A DNA stretch of 64,000 nt from Myrica gale (GCA_963930655.1 OZ005617.1:8682501-8746500); one strand, 5' to 3'. Positions 24,405 through 37,440 are shown, counted from the first letter of the stretch. Notes: generated from the sequence alone by a model not told the origin. Made by a program: numbers and translations.

Positions 24405-26404
24405 GTAAGCACTGCCTCTCGCACTCGCTCTCTCCTCCACATCCCCCCCCCCCACCCCACACACAACCTCGCCCCTCTTCCCCGTTCCCGTTCCCTTTAA
24501 CACCTATCCCTTGCTTTCTCAAAGGATGCTATTGAACTTAGAATCCTGTAGTTGTGGATTGAGTGTAATGTGGCAGTTTAGTCGACAATGAAAACAAGAT
24601 GTTATGGTTGTAATATACTCTCCAAAGATCTTGACGTTTATGGTTGTCTTTAGAGTAATGTTGGTGTTGATTTTATTTTTGTTGTTTTGTGCTTGTCTTT
24701 TGAGATTATTTAATTTACATTCTCTGATGGGAAAAAACGTGCAAATGGTGTGCCTTTATTGATGCTTAAATTGGAGAACAATTCGTTTCAGTGATAGAAG
24801 TTGGTGAGCTTATGGAAACAGCTGTTTCACACAAAAATAAGCTGATTACAAGTGCCATTTCTACATATCTTTTGAATTCCTTAAGCGCTTTAACGAATCA
24901 TGAGGAATGTGTTCAAATTATCTTTTACAGGTATAAACTCGAGGAAAAAGTAGTGAGTGGCATGTTTTACATTGCTCAACGGTGTTGCTGTTGTAGTCTC
25001 TCAGATGTATTGTTTTGATGGTTTGATGTGGTTGAGCAGTCGAGTTCATATATTATTTTTGTCGGGAAACTCGTGGTTCGGACTGGTTTGGTTCCTACCC
25101 AAAAAAACGAGGACATGAGGGATTTGTTGGGCCAGTTCCATATTTGATACTACAAACTTTCCGGACGATTGCGAAGGAGAAGATGAGAGTTAATACCTTG
25201 TGACCTCCTTCGGTGCTCTCTTCTCTGAGAGCTGCGGCTTAAGATCTCATCCTTCGCGAACTTTCAGGGATAATCTTTCGCGTCCTCACCGCCCTAAATA
25301 CTGCTTTATGTATGTTACATCCCACCCATGGACTGTCAGGGCGGGTTAAGTGCTGATTTCATAAATCTATATAGTAGGTTAGTCGGTCTTAGTTCTGAAA
25401 GTTGAGACTGGCGGGCGTGGAAAAGGAGAATCCACACGAGGATCAAGTTCATTCCGTGGACTAGCATAATCGGAATAGTGATCGTACCATTTAATATAAC
25501 ATCCTGGGGGGGACAACGTTGTTGAGCAAGCATATTGTTTCATTGTTTTTGTGCCTCTGTTTCCACTAGTGATGCTAGGTGTATATACTCACGTATAGGT
25601 CCTGTTATGACTTTGTTGTGCCTTTGCCTTTGTTTGGACTCCATAGAAGCCATAATTATGCTCTTAAAAGGTATATTATTATAAGTCCCTGTGCATGCAA
25701 GCTTTTAGTCTTTGCGTTTGTATGGAGCAAGAAGTGTCTATTCGAAGTTGAAGCTTTAGACTGCCTCCCAAATCCGTCCATGTTCTCGTACTTGGCAGTT
25801 GCAGAACATGCTCTGGATGAATATGTTTGCGGTCAGGTGAGTCACAGCGGTGAAAAGTGCTAAAAAATTAATGTGGTGATATTCTAGCGGCGTTCCTTTT
25901 ATAAAGAATCATTTTCTGTTCTTTTTGACTTAAATGTACCAAAGTTTCTCTGATTTGGCCTCGTTACAAATTGGTCTAGGGAGTTTGAACTTCAACAAAA
26001 TGGTCCTTGGAGTCATATATTCGTAACATTCCAATCCCTCCATCAGTCTTTCGTTAGGTTACGGAATTTGATGAAGGTATTTTTGTTAAAAATATGAAGA
26101 ATAAAAATTATAAAGAAAAGTGTAAAATATATAAATATTTATTAAAAAAACCTTAAAAAGAGTTGTTGAGATTTAACAAAAAAAAATATTTGCTAAAATT
26201 TGAGAAAAAGATCATTTCCATTTTTTTTAAAAAAATAATTTTTGTTCTTTATTTTATTAAATGTCCCAATATTTTTTAAAAACAATAACTACACCTTTGA
26301 ACTATGAGATCTGACACATTGCATCCAAAACTAGAATTTTAAAACATTTCATCCATAAACTTTTAGGGGTTTCTCCTGCCATCAAATTTTCCAAAAACTT
26401 AGAC
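24405..26404. other. SR45 3' UTR and downstream intergenic sequence
   Basis: No gene was recognised. A GTAAGC donor directly after the stop codon, followed by a CTCTCGCACTCGCTCTCTCC pyrimidine tract and a C-run at 24445, suggests that transcribed UTR continues to about 25000. 25030-25560 is less AT-rich but matches no RNA family I know. Confidence 0.4.
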
Positions 26405-26608
26405 TGTTGAATATATACGTGTAAGAAGATGAAAATGTTGTCCGTCATTAGAAAGAAATCCTAAGTGTGGGTGGTTAATATATTATAGTTGGAGCCAAAC
26501 CAACTAGCTTTAAAGCTTTTAGGTTGAGTAGTGTCCATATATGCTACATTACGAAGTCATTAGGAGATTCTCTTAGTGTTTGTCTTCCAACAAATGGTAT
26601 CAGAGCCT
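26405..26608 (+). mobile_element. Short LTR plus tRNA-Met primer-binding site (LTR retrotransposon fossil)
   Basis: TGTTGAATAT...TCTTCCAACA (26405-26592, 188 bp) has the TG..CA termini of an LTR. Two bases after it comes TGGTATCAGAGCC, the standard primer-binding site complementary to initiator tRNA-Met used by many copia and TRIM elements. The remaining leader is cut by the hAT at 26637. The element is broken; no second LTR was found in the window. The short LTR fits a TRIM or a small-LTR copia family. Confidence 0.6.
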
Positions 26609-26636
26609 ATAGTGTGATTTGGAGAGGGCTTGTAAG

Positions 26637-28291
26637 CGGAGTCGAAGCCAGGGGGCTAGTGGGGCCACGGCCCCCCAAAGTTCAATTTTTTTACTAATAT
26701 ATATTGGTAAATTTCAAAAAAATTTAAAATAGTCTTTCTAACGTTGAAATTCAGCAGAAAAGGAAGGTTTAATGTCTTGAGCAGCCATTGCAGCTAATGG
26801 CTATCAACAACCTTTACAAAAAAATTTGAATTTTTCAAATTTATCGATGCATTCGACTTCTTTTTGAATTTTTTTCTCTCCCCCTATTTTCTATGCTTCA
26901 ACTCCTTTTTTTTTCTTACTCTCATGATCTTTTCTTCTTCTCCTAGGTTTTCTCTCCTTATATCCTCATATTTTCACAGCCTTTCATTATTTCTCTCTCC
27001 TACTATTTTGCCCCACATACAAAAAATCGCAAATTCCTCTTCAAGGTTAGAATTATCAACGTTATTGCATTTAATTGGAACATTGCTATGGATGAACTTG
27101 ACACTGGTACAGGACTTAATCAATTTGGAACATTACAACGAGCTGGAGATAGTCAATGGGGATCTCATTTTCACTCAGTATGTAGTGTAATAAGATTATT
27201 TGGTCCAGCTTGTTCGGTTTTACAAACCATTGTTGAGGAAGGGACATCTTATGCTCAACGTGGAGATGCTTCTGTGGCTTATGATGCATTAACATCCTTT
27301 GAGTTTGTATTCATCTTGCACTTGATTAAGGAAATTATGGGGATCACTGATATTCTTTGTCAATCTTTGCAACAAAAATCTGAAGACATTTTGAATGTAT
27401 GAATCTTGTATCCAGCACAAAAGTACTTATTTAGAAGCTGAGAGATAGCGGTTGGGATGCATTACTTGAGAATGTGTCATTGTTTTGTAAACAACATGCT
27501 GTAGAAATTCCATATATGAATGCTCGTTTTACTGCAACTCGTAGTAAGCATCATCAACAAGAACAAGTCATAGTGGAGCACCATTATAGAATAGACATAT
27601 TTACTGCTACTATAGATTCTCAATTACAAGAGTTAAATAGCAAGGTTAATGACAAGGCAATGAAGCTTCTTACTCTTAGTGCTTCTTTGGATCCTAGAAA
27701 TGATTATATGTCATTCCATATTGACAAGATATGCAGTCTTGTAGAGAAATTTTACCCTGGAGATTTTAATGAGCAGGAAAAAACTCTTTTGAGATTTCAG
27801 TTACAACACTTTGAGTACGAGGTGCATCGTCATCCAGAGTTACAGAACTTGTCTACCATTTTTGATTTGTGTCAAGCATTAGTAAAAACTGGGAAGTAAG
27901 AAGTTTATTATTTGTTTGAAAGATTGATTCGACTAGTTTCAATTGCAACTACTGAACGAGCTTTTTTAGCGATGAAAATTGTCAAGACAAGACTTCGAAA
28001 TAAGATGAAATATGGATTTCTTGCAGATTATCTTGTTGTTTACATTGAGAAAGAAATTGCATAAGATTTTAGTACTGAAGTGTTAATTGATGACTTTTAC
28101 TCGTTGAAGGAACGTCGGGTTCAATTAGCATAGTTGATGAAATTTTGACTTTTACTTGTTGGCTTGCTGTTTATTTTGATTATAATGAAAATTTGAATAT
28201 TTTATTTATTGCCTATGCTTTTAGGATTTTTTAATTTCAAGCAAAAATTATATTTGGTCCCCCCTAAGGACAAATCTTGGCTTCGTCCCTG
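26637..28291 (+). mobile_element. hAT transposon with perfect 8 bp target duplication
   Basis: CTTGTAAG flanks the element exactly at 26629-26636 and 28292-28299. The termini CGGAGTCGAAGCCAGGG and (reverse complement of the right end) CAGGGACGAAGCCAAG are imperfect inverted repeats typical of hAT. It encodes remains of a ZMYM1/TTF-type hAT transposase at 27088-28133. At 1655 bp it is internally shortened: the N-terminal zinc-finger region of the family was not found. It inserted a few bases downstream of the primer-binding site of an LTR element. Confidence 0.88.
27088..28133 (+). pseudogene. hAT transposase remnant (TTF-type/ZMYM1-like)
   Basis: Conserved segments in order: GLNQFGTLQRAGDSQWGSHF, SFEFVFILHLIKEIMGITDI, ENVSLFCKQHAVEIPYMNAR, EHHYRIDIFTATIDSQLQEL and, at the C terminus, the hAT dimerisation domain (SIATTERAFLAMKIVKTRLR, VVYIEKEIA, DDFYSLKERR). 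The frame is interrupted by stops at about 27400, 27437 and 27897-27899 and by another near 28060. Intact homologues are DDE/D nucleases that cut and paste the element. The N-terminal zinc finger and much of the catalytic region are missing, so this is not active. Confidence 0.85.
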
Positions 28292-28439
28292 CTTGTAAGA
28301 TTAGGAAAAAGAAAATAAAGAGAGTAGGGAGCAACGTGTGGGGCAAAACACAGTGGAGGCCCAAAAGAAAAAAAAAGACTTATTAGATCGAGCTTCCATT
28401 CGAAGGGATCGAAAAAGGGAAAACAAGTTGCGTTGTCAA

Positions 28440-28667
28440 GGCACAAGGTGGATCCTAAAATATTTCATTCCTCTTATGTGTTTTAGTTCTCAACGGTCCA
28501 CATATGTCAGAATGAATAACTTCAAGTAATTCTCATGATTTCTAATGTTTTGCAAATAATTTACTTATCATTTTGCCTTTAATAAATGATTCACAAATAT
28601 CAAAATCATCAATCTCCGATTAAGGTATAAGTCCATTATTAACCATTTTGAGCATTTTATTTTTATG
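28440..28667 (-). mobile_element. Ty1/copia pol fragment (GAG-pre-integrase)
   Basis: On the minus strand the sequence reads NGLIPQSEIDDFDICESFIK and LEVIHSDICGPLRT, the zinc-knuckle/GAG-pre-integrase to integrase junction of copia polyproteins. It is a broken fossil with a few breaks. It is bounded on the right by the inverted-repeat element starting at 28668. Confidence 0.75.
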
Positions 28668-29362
28668 GGGTGCAATCATAGTCAGTTCCATAAGTATGAG
28701 CAAAAATCAAATCGGTACTCTTAATTATCAATTCAGCGTTAAATCTGACGGAAAATCATGCAAAATGACAGAAATACCCCTCCAAGACTAAATTTTAAAA
28801 AAATAAGGGATAAATGTAAAATTAGTCCCTGTGCTATACGTAAAAATCGATTTAGTCCCTGTGATATGAAAAACATCGATTTAGTCCTTGTGATTTCAGA
28901 AAGTGATAAAATCAGTCCCTGATGGAGGACCAATAACAAATGAAAATAGAATCACAGGGACTAAATCGATGTTTTTCATATCACAGGGACTAAATCGATT
29001 TTTGCGTATAGCACAGGGACTGATTTTGCATTTATCCCAAAAAATAAATAAAAATAATAAAAATGTAAGAAATACATTAAAAATAAATATATTATTGAAA
29101 TAGAGTTTCAATAGTTTTAATTAAAAAAAATATTATTTTTTTTAAAAAATTCATTTTTATTTTTAATGAATTTTTTAGTAATTTTATCTTGGAGAGGCAT
29201 TTTGGTCATGTTGCATGGTTTTCCATCGGATTTAGCGCCTAATTCAGACGGGGGCTAGAATTGATGATTTTCAAAACTTATGGATCTCAAATCGCCGAAT
29301 TGATAATTAGGATACCGATTTTATTTTTGCTCATACTTATGAGGCTAACTATGACTTTACCC
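28668..29362. mobile_element. Inverted-repeat element with a younger foldback inside
   Basis: The left terminus GGGTGCAATCATAGTCAGTT and AAGTATGAGCAAAAATC are inverted relative to GATTTTATTTTTGCTCAT and AACTATGACTTTACCC at the right. TAATTATCAATTC also pairs. The palindromic element 28807-29038 lies between the arms. The arms are clearly more diverged than those of the inner element. The target duplication was not resolved because both flanks are T-rich. Confidence 0.6.
28807..29038. mobile_element. Near-perfect palindromic MULE-type MITE
   Basis: The arms of about 90 bp are almost identical (ATCGATTTAGTCCCTGTGAT / ATCACAGGGACTAAATCGAT). The termini are GGGATAAATGTAAAA and TTTTGCATTTATCCC. 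AAAAAATAA is duplicated exactly at 28798-28806 and 29039-29047, the 9 bp of Mutator-like elements, although the AT-rich context lowers the weight. Single-stranded, it would form a long hairpin. Confidence 0.75.
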
Positions 29363-30132
29363 TTTTTTTTTATTTGTGACCCAACAGTAAATGTCATAAA
29401 TAAGATTTATATTTATCATAAGACATGTGAATAGCTGAAAATAAAAACTTTATTTTTTTCAACTATCATTAAATACATATCGTCTGCTTTCGTTCCTTTT
29501 ATATGTACATGACATTTTCTAATATATACATGACCAGACTACTCATATCCTTTTTTTGTCTAAGAAATACAGACAATAATATCCTACAAATATTTGGTAA
29601 AAATAAAACATCACTAATATAATGACCGCCTCTTCATTAGAAAATTTACACGTACCTTCTCCCATGACATCACCGTAAGTATTGTTACCCATGTACACCT
29701 TGTGCTCGCCTAGTGATTTTTCCTTCAACTCTATAAATAAGTATCTTTTTGGCTATGTACCTTATAGCTAATCTATCCACCAGGAGTCTGTTGTTGATTT
29801 TACTAACATAATTTCTATCATAGTCATTGCAATCTCCTTGTAATTTTTTTTCGTCTTTATTTTTAGAGCTGTCTTATTAAAGTGTACTTCTTCTTGAATT
29901 TTGTCTGTCGTTTGACCTCCTTTCTAGGCTTGTACTTCTTCGATCACTTATTCTTGAATTTTGTCTGTTGTTTTTGCATGTAGTAGTGGAGCCTGTAAAC
30001 TTGTTACTTATGCAACCACAAGCCCACCTTCTTTCTTCCTTCTCTTCATTTTTTCTTCTTCAAGTACCAGCAAAATAGGAAGAGAAACCATCGAGATATC
30101 TTTTCCACAATATGTGAGAGTTTTAACAATAT
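29363..30132. other. AT-rich spacer
   Basis: No gene or repeat supported. Confidence 0.5.
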
Positions 30133-33100
30133 TAGGGGGGTGTACTTTCGACCCTACAGGTTGAAAATTTCACCTTCCAAATTCCGACCTGACCTTTTAC
30201 GAAATATTTTTTTCGTTCCGATTTCTGTCCGAAAATACATATTTTTGAGTCGACCCGCATTCCGACAAAGCATTTTTTCCGAGCCGACCCGATAACTCGG
30301 TTCAGATTTTTTTTTTGGGCCAAAAATAGGCTTAAATTTATTTTTGGACGGATTGGTTTTACACTTCTTGGACCCATTTATCTTAGTTTTTCATGTAGCT
30401 TTTTGGGCCAAGTTTTTTAAAATTTATGTGTGCTCATTAAAAACACCACTACTGCTTAGAATTCTTTAGTGAAACATTCTATCTCCATATTTCCAAAGCT
30501 CCGCCAATTTTCAAAGTAACATCCCAAAAAAATTAAAAACCAAGTTTTACAAAGTTATGGAACCACTAAAATATAAACCAAATAGAAGTTCAAAGCAGGA
30601 GAAATAAATCTCTCTCATCTTTCCATTTCAGTTTCAAAAAAGGAAAGTCTTTTTCTTATCCATGTTAACTTCAATGTGGTCAAATACTAATAGTCCTGCT
30701 TACCTAGTACGATCAAAGACCAAAAATGTTAACCTTTTGTTAGAATAATAAAAGAACACATAGTTCAACCCAATGTTAGAAAAATAAAAACACACCATGT
30801 CAACACTAAAGAAAGCATTTGTTGCTGGCCAAAAGTCCACAACAAATAAAGCACCACCTAAGCAAGGAAAATAACAAAAACACAAGCATAATTTACTTAG
30901 TCAGCGACGTTAAGCAAATCAAAATATTCAACAGTGAGCAACAAATCAAAAACACAAGCAGAAAATAAAAACTCACCATTTCAAAAAGCCAGGAACCAAC
31001 ATTTGAAGTTAGCTCTACAAATAACAAAAATTCAACGCTAAAGAAAGCATTTGTTGCTAGCCAAAAGTCCACATAAAAAAAAAGCACCACCTAATGGAGG
31101 AAAACAAAAAAACAAAAGCAAAATTTACGTATACAACAGTAAGCAACAAATCAAAATATTCAGTTGTAATCAACAAATAAAAAACATAAACAGAACATAA
31201 AAATCCACCATTTCAAAAGGCCAGCAACCATCATCTGCTTAGTCAGCGGTAAGCAAAATATTCTTCGAAGTTAGCTCTACAATAATTGAAGAATAAGACA
31301 AGTAAGAATAGACAAGAAATGAAAGGTTAGATTTCATTTTACGTTGATATATAATATTAAGCAACAAATCAAAATAAGAGACCTGAATCAACTTGGTAAT
31401 TTTCAGCAGCTTCTACTATATCTTGTTGAGCATCAAAAGTAGCAGCCGAAGATTTGAACCAATTTCGAGTACAAAAGAGAGCTTCAACTGTGTATGGAGC
31501 AAAGAACTTCGAAATGGATCTAACACGCATCTACCAGTACTAAAAGTTGATTCGAAGGCAACAATAGAGATTGGAATCGCTAATACATCTTGTGTTATTT
31601 GTCAAAGGACTAAATATTTAGTGGAATTCACTTTACACCACATTAGAATATCAAAATTTGGATTTGCAGCTTCAACATCTTCCAGAAGATACTGATCCAA
31701 TACTGATTTGTATTCTCCACCACCTCGCGTTGCCCAATATTGGTGAAATCTATACATGAAGCTCAAGAGAATCATTTGATTAGAATTCTCTTCTATAACA
31801 GTACAACTTTTGCTACTTCCATCATCACTTGATTCAAGTCTCCTTAGTGGAAATCCAATATATCTAGAATATTGACAATACAAGCGATCAAGAGCTTCTC
31901 TAAGCTTTTCAATAGGCCCAGCTGCTTTCTCTAAACCTATAATCTCTTGGAACCAAAATTCCAAAACATCCAACTTTTAAAGCGGGTGTAGCACAATAGC
32001 AACAAACACTATCATGTTAATCCTCTCAAAATCTCCCAAATATTTGTTGTATTTCAACTTCATTTTTTCCGCCATAATACTCACATCAAAATCATCACTA
32101 TCGCAATATTCTTGCAAATGAGAGTTGACATTTGTCAACTCTTCAAAATATAGTTTGAAGTAGAATACAAACAACCAGAAAAACACATTGTCACTTCATA
32201 AAAGATTCAAAAAAACTTCACAAAAGCACGAATATTATCCCAATCCTCATAGGAAGGAGGCCCCTCACTCAAACTGAGAGCAAACTGACCATAATCTTCT
32301 TGCATCAATTCAAAGGCACTTTGAAATTGTTCAGCCACATCTAACATCAAATACGTTTAGTTCCATCTTGTTGGAACATCAAGAACAAGAAGACTCTTGT
32401 GAGGAATTTTTTGTCTTTCTGCACATGAGTTAAACTTTTCAAGTCTTGAAGGGGATGATTTCACATACTTCACCGCATTTCTAACCCTTGTAATTGAACC
32501 ATTCACATATGTTAAACCCTCTCTAACAATGATATTTAAAATATGGGCACACCACTGAACATGCATAAATTCATTCTCTAATATAGTGTCCACCCTATAC
32601 TTGCTTCTTCTTTTCAAATATTCTACAACACTATCATTAGCAGAGACATTGTCTACAGTGATGTCAATTCCCTAATCAAGCATACAAGACTCAATTACCC
32701 TTCCAATTGTCACCCCTTTATGATTAGGCACCTTAAAAAAGTTTATAACTCTTTTATGCAAGATCCAATCCTTATCTATGAACTGAGCAGTTATGCACAT
32801 ATAAATTAAGTTTTGCACTGAATTCCATGTATCAGTTGTAAGGCAAACCCTTCGATTAGCATTGACAAACGTTGCCTTCAACTTCTCCTTTTCAATCAAG
32901 TAAAGTTTCATACAATCTCGCATCACAATTATGCGAGTAGGGAATGGGAATCTCGGCTCAACAACAGTCATAAAATTTCTAAACCCATAACCCTTCATTA
33001 ACCGAAAAGGTAATTCATCTATTATGACCATCCTCAAAATTGCTTCTCTAACCTTTTTCTCACTATACCTAGCAAGTGACATTGACTTCTCCATAGTGCT

Positions 33101-34744
33101 TGACTGTGTTTTATCCAACTCAGCCTCCCTAGCCTTGAGGGCTCTACATTTTTTTCATATGATATAGCAAGAATGAAGTACCTTGCTTTTTAGCATGACA
33201 ATTCAAATGTTTCATACAATAATTACACTGAGCTTTAGGAAAATTAGGGTCAAAATCTACGGTGACTAAGTGGAGGATGACTAGCAGTATTACCTTGCAT
33301 TTCGGTAGGCTTGGATGTTACATCAGAATTTGGAGACAATGTGGCATTCAGATTGGAAATACGATCTGGTGTTTGTGTTTTGTCACCAAGAAATTCCTCA
33401 GCAATCTCATCATCTATTGCCATAGGATGATTTAGGTATATCTGTAAGCAAATCAAAATAACTCATCACATAAAAGAAAAAGTAGTTTCTTTTGTTAACA
33501 TAATAGTGACAATTTATAATACAAATCTAAGTATCTTTAAAAAAATTAAAAGATCATACAATTTTTTATTCTTTAAGCCCAACATATTAATCAAATAGGG
33601 GACCACATATGACATATTGATATGTTGATAAAGTTTAGACTTTAGACATCAAGATTCAAGGACCATGTGATAAGAAAACATTGCAGGGACTCAAGGTCAA
33701 GGGACCACATATGTGCAAAGGACAAGACATTTAATGACATACTTTGACTTTGATTACTTATTTGTGAGTACTGACTACCATAAATATTCATTATTTTTCT
33801 TCACCACATTTTAACTTTTAGGAGATTTTTATATACAGGTCTTGGAAATCGAAACAAATAATAGGAAATTCAAAAATTGAAACAAACAAAAGTACAAAAC
33901 TAGAAATCAATGCACCAGTGTTCATGGGTCCTACAAAGATTCAAGACCGAAATGAATAATAACATAAAAAGTCAATGCATCCACGGTCTCATAGACTACA
34001 GACAAGAAGATAATATCAAGAAACCAAACCTCAGATGAAAATGGGGTTTTAGACTCTCAAACAAAGTAGCAAACCAAGTAACCAACCTCCACTCCACTAA
34101 AGACAACAACGTCAAAAGAAAATAAAAAAAATCATTAGATAAACAAACTGAGAGGCAAGAATCGAAAATTTGGAAGGAAAAAATATTATTAAAAATCAAG
34201 ATTCAAAGGATAGCTTTTCACAAGATGGCCGACTAGCACCACAGAACTTTACACCTTCAAGAAAATTGTGCACTTTCAGCTTGAGAATGTTTGATCGTTT
34301 GAGAGAGGCAAGAGGTGAGAGCAATCGTGTAAGGTGAGGCCGTGAGGGTTTAAGTGCAAAGAGATGAAATGAGGTGAGATTTTAGGGTTTTTTTTATAAA
34401 AAAATTATATATATATACAAAGATAAAACAACTTAGTTTTGAATACAAGTTTTCCTTTGTATTTATCATTTTATGCAATTTGAAAACTTAAAAAGTAAAA
34501 CGTTATTTGCCTCTTAAAAATATATACAGACATATACATATACATATATATATTTTAAAGGATATCGACTCGGGTCAGAAGTCATAAATCTTTATATGGT
34601 TCCGTCTTCCGACGGGAATCCAGTCGAAACTAAAGAAAGTTTTTCGTTAACAAACCAATGATATTAGAATTCCGATCTGTTTCGGGTAGGATCGAGTCAG
34701 AATGGCGGGTCGGGTCAGTTATTGATTTATTTTGTTCACCCCTA
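30133..34744 (-). mobile_element. hAT transposon, nearly full length, perfect 8 bp target duplication
   Basis: AACAATAT flanks it exactly at 30125-30132 and 34745-34752. The termini are TAGGGGGGTGTACTTTCGAC and, from the right, TAGGGGTGAACAAAATAAAT; the subterminal regions are rich in CGACCC / GGGTCGG words. Inside, on the minus strand, lies a decayed BED-finger hAT transposase (31390-33423). At 4.6 kb it is about the size of an autonomous hAT. The TIR start TAGGGGTGAACA is shared with the small MITE at 58350-58882. Confidence 0.88.
31390..33423 (-). pseudogene. hAT transposase (BED zinc finger, RICESLEEPER-like), broken
   Basis: Read 33423 to 31390. It has an acidic N-terminus (MAIDDEIAEEFLGDKTQTPD), then after a frame change a BED zinc finger (AQCNYCMKHLNC..KKQGTSFLLYHMKK). 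Next come VREAILRMVIIDELPFRLMK, RRVCLTTDTWNSVQNLIYMC, HVQWCAHILNIIVREGL and PHKSLLVLDVPTRWN, all landmarks of Ac-like plant transposases. The C-terminal dimerisation part is split over frames (SVLDQYLLEDVEAANPNFDI, then FAPYTVEALFCTRNW). There are several frameshifts and stops, for example between the frames ending at 32672, 32357 and 31977. Domesticated relatives exist in plants, but the number of breaks here argues for simple decay. Confidence 0.85.
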
Positions 34745-34752
34745 AACAATAT

Positions 34753-36426
34753 GTTCCCATGAAAGAGGGAAGCTATTGAGTATGGTTGTAACTTGCATCT
34801 TGTTAGATATACAACGACTAGCATTTTTTTTAATTCTTTTGCAATTAATTTCATCTTGTTCATATCTTTCCCCAAATACTCATTTTCATTCATACGTGAA
34901 CTATTATATTTATCCAACAAGAGTTTTACGTGCATTTCTGACCTTGGACCATATATAGTCTGTCACATCGCAGACCCAGCAAGGTCAAGCAATGGACTTT
35001 TCTCTTAGCAATAAATTAACTTAAAAGGATAAAGAAATTTATTTAATTAAAATGAAATTAAAAACCATTATAACTCTCATATTCAAAAACATAAACTTAA
35101 ACAAATTCTCTTAATAATCAAAGTTTCTAGATTTCATTAAAAACTTTATTCTCATCCATTCCCACCCGCAGGCCATATAAACCTGATCCTCGACATGCTC
35201 CTTATAGTTTTCTGAAAATGAGAAATTATTGACGAAAAGACTGCGACAAGTCAGTAAGCAGAGAATAAAATAAACGAATAAAAATACAATCTCTTTCATG
35301 ATACTTCAGAATTTTGTAAATAAAATATCTTTATCAATATTACTGAAAATCCACTTTGGCATTAACAGTAAGCCACATTTACCCTTATGGTAGGGTTGTT
35401 CATTAGTGTGCCAACTAAACTAAGCCATCAATAAGTGGAGGTCGCTCTACTAATACTTCATGCCGAACGCCAAACGTCCACTAGGAAGAAAACTACACAA
35501 AATAATCACTCCGTAGAATAGGTGCACTCAGAAACAGTAAGTTGGAATCGACACAACAACGATAATAGTAATAGAACATAGCTTCAGAGTTTGAAAATAG
35601 AATAATAGATAATAACAAAATCAGTAACAAAAATTTAATCCAACAGAAAACGATATTATTGAAAAACTTTAACAATTAGGAATTTCATAACAGTAACTAT
35701 AAATCGACGAATTAAACAAGATTTCAGTATGCCTTCAAAATTATATTGCTTACCAGACTCGCTTTGAAAATTAATTTCCCTGCTACTTTCACAACCTAAT
35801 TTAAAACAGTAATCGAAATAACAATAGCTAAGAATTTAGCAATATTTGGAGTAAATTAAAACTTGAATTTCACGTTGTATGATTCGCTCGAATCTTTGCA
35901 ACGATTCAAACTTGTGATTGAAGAAGAGAGAAAAATAGCATACCAACAATGCTAGAAGAGGACCGAATAGTCGCAAAGAAAATAACAAAGAGAGAGCTCA
36001 AAAATAATAGAGAAGTCAATTTTGATAGGTGTGATTGACATTTGAGCGAGATGCTCCTTTTGTATGTGGGGGAGACATGAATTCTTGCTCAAAATTGTGT
36101 GAATAACACCCCAAATTGGCATATCATCCTACGCTCTTTCACAAACCTTCGTTAAATGCCATTAATCGCATGAAATCACTAAGAAACACCCCAAATTGGC
36201 GTTGGAGATGAATAGCCACATAAATCATACAAAAAGTAGCATAAAATAAAAAACAAAAGCTTAAATACAATTTAATGCTAACTACGGTAACCAAATGAAT
36301 GCAAAGCTCCAACGGTTTAGAATGGTTACTGTAGTTAGCATTAGATTGTATACGGTAACCGTAGTTAGGATTTTAATTCAATATCCCACGTTGCCCTTCT
36401 TTTTGGAAATAACCCGAACAAGCATA
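34753..36426. other. AT-rich spacer
   Basis: No recognisable gene. An inverted pair AATGCTAACTACGGTAACC / GGTTACTGTAGTTAGCATT at about 36270-36345 is a short hairpin of unknown meaning. Confidence 0.45.
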
Positions 36427-37440
36427 TAATTTAAAGGCATAATTGCATCCACAGCCCCTGAGATAACAAAATGTTGCAATTAAGCCCCTGGTAACGTTTT
36501 CAACAATTAAACCCTTGAGGTCGAGTCTCCGTTAAAAAGAGGCACCTCCGTCCGCTTCATGTCAACCCCATTAACAACAATTGTTGACAAGGAATTAAAA
36601 TCCATGTTACAACCAATTAAAGATTGACACTTGTCCACTTAAAATAAATAGTTACTTGTGCGCCACTTGTCTACCATCTCACTGAGGCTGCAAAAAAAAA
36701 AACCTCTTAAATAAGACGACACCTCTTCGAGATCATGAATGTCAAACAATTTCTACCTTCAACACTTAGTACCCCACACAATCATCACAGAAGACTAGCG
36801 TTCTTTAGGTAAAGTTCCCAAATGCAGCCAAACCCTAGATCTCGGAAAGATGGAGACAAAGTGATAGTTATTCTTTAGTTGGTATCGGTGGTCAGGCTGA
36901 TAGTTATTCTTCGGTTGGTATCGGTGGTCAGACACATAGTAATTCTTCTTTTTTGAAGTCTGGAAACTATTGAGATTGTGAGCTTCAGTGGAGGTGAAAA
37001 AAGAGGCTTCGGTGAACTAAGTAATTATCCTATATTTAGTTGGTTTTTAATGATTCTTGTCCCTAAATTTTGATGCCTTATGAGATTCGTTTACATTAAA
37101 GGGACCCTCAAGTATCTGTGATGTTCGTTAGGTCAGCATGCATGTCGGCCAGTTTTTTTCGTTCCTTAGATTGTATATTTTGTGGTCCCAGAATGTGACT
37201 GAGTTTGATAAAGACATTTTTATATGTTGTGGTCCAATAGTGTTCTGTCATTTTCAGTGACTTAGTTAGTTATAGATATTCGATGGACAACACATGGGTA
37301 AGCTTTTGTTATTGTTTGTCCCTGTGGTTTGCTTCATAGTACCTGAGATATTATTATAAAAGTAAAAACAAAAAAAATGTGACAAAATTCTACATAGCCT
37401 CGTTATCTATCATTATTAAAGAGCGGACTGAAGGTAAGGT

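Noticed and set aside
25030-25560. GC-richer stretch considered as a structured RNA or organellar insert
   Set aside because: No match to rRNA, 7SL, snRNA or organelle genes that I could recognise.
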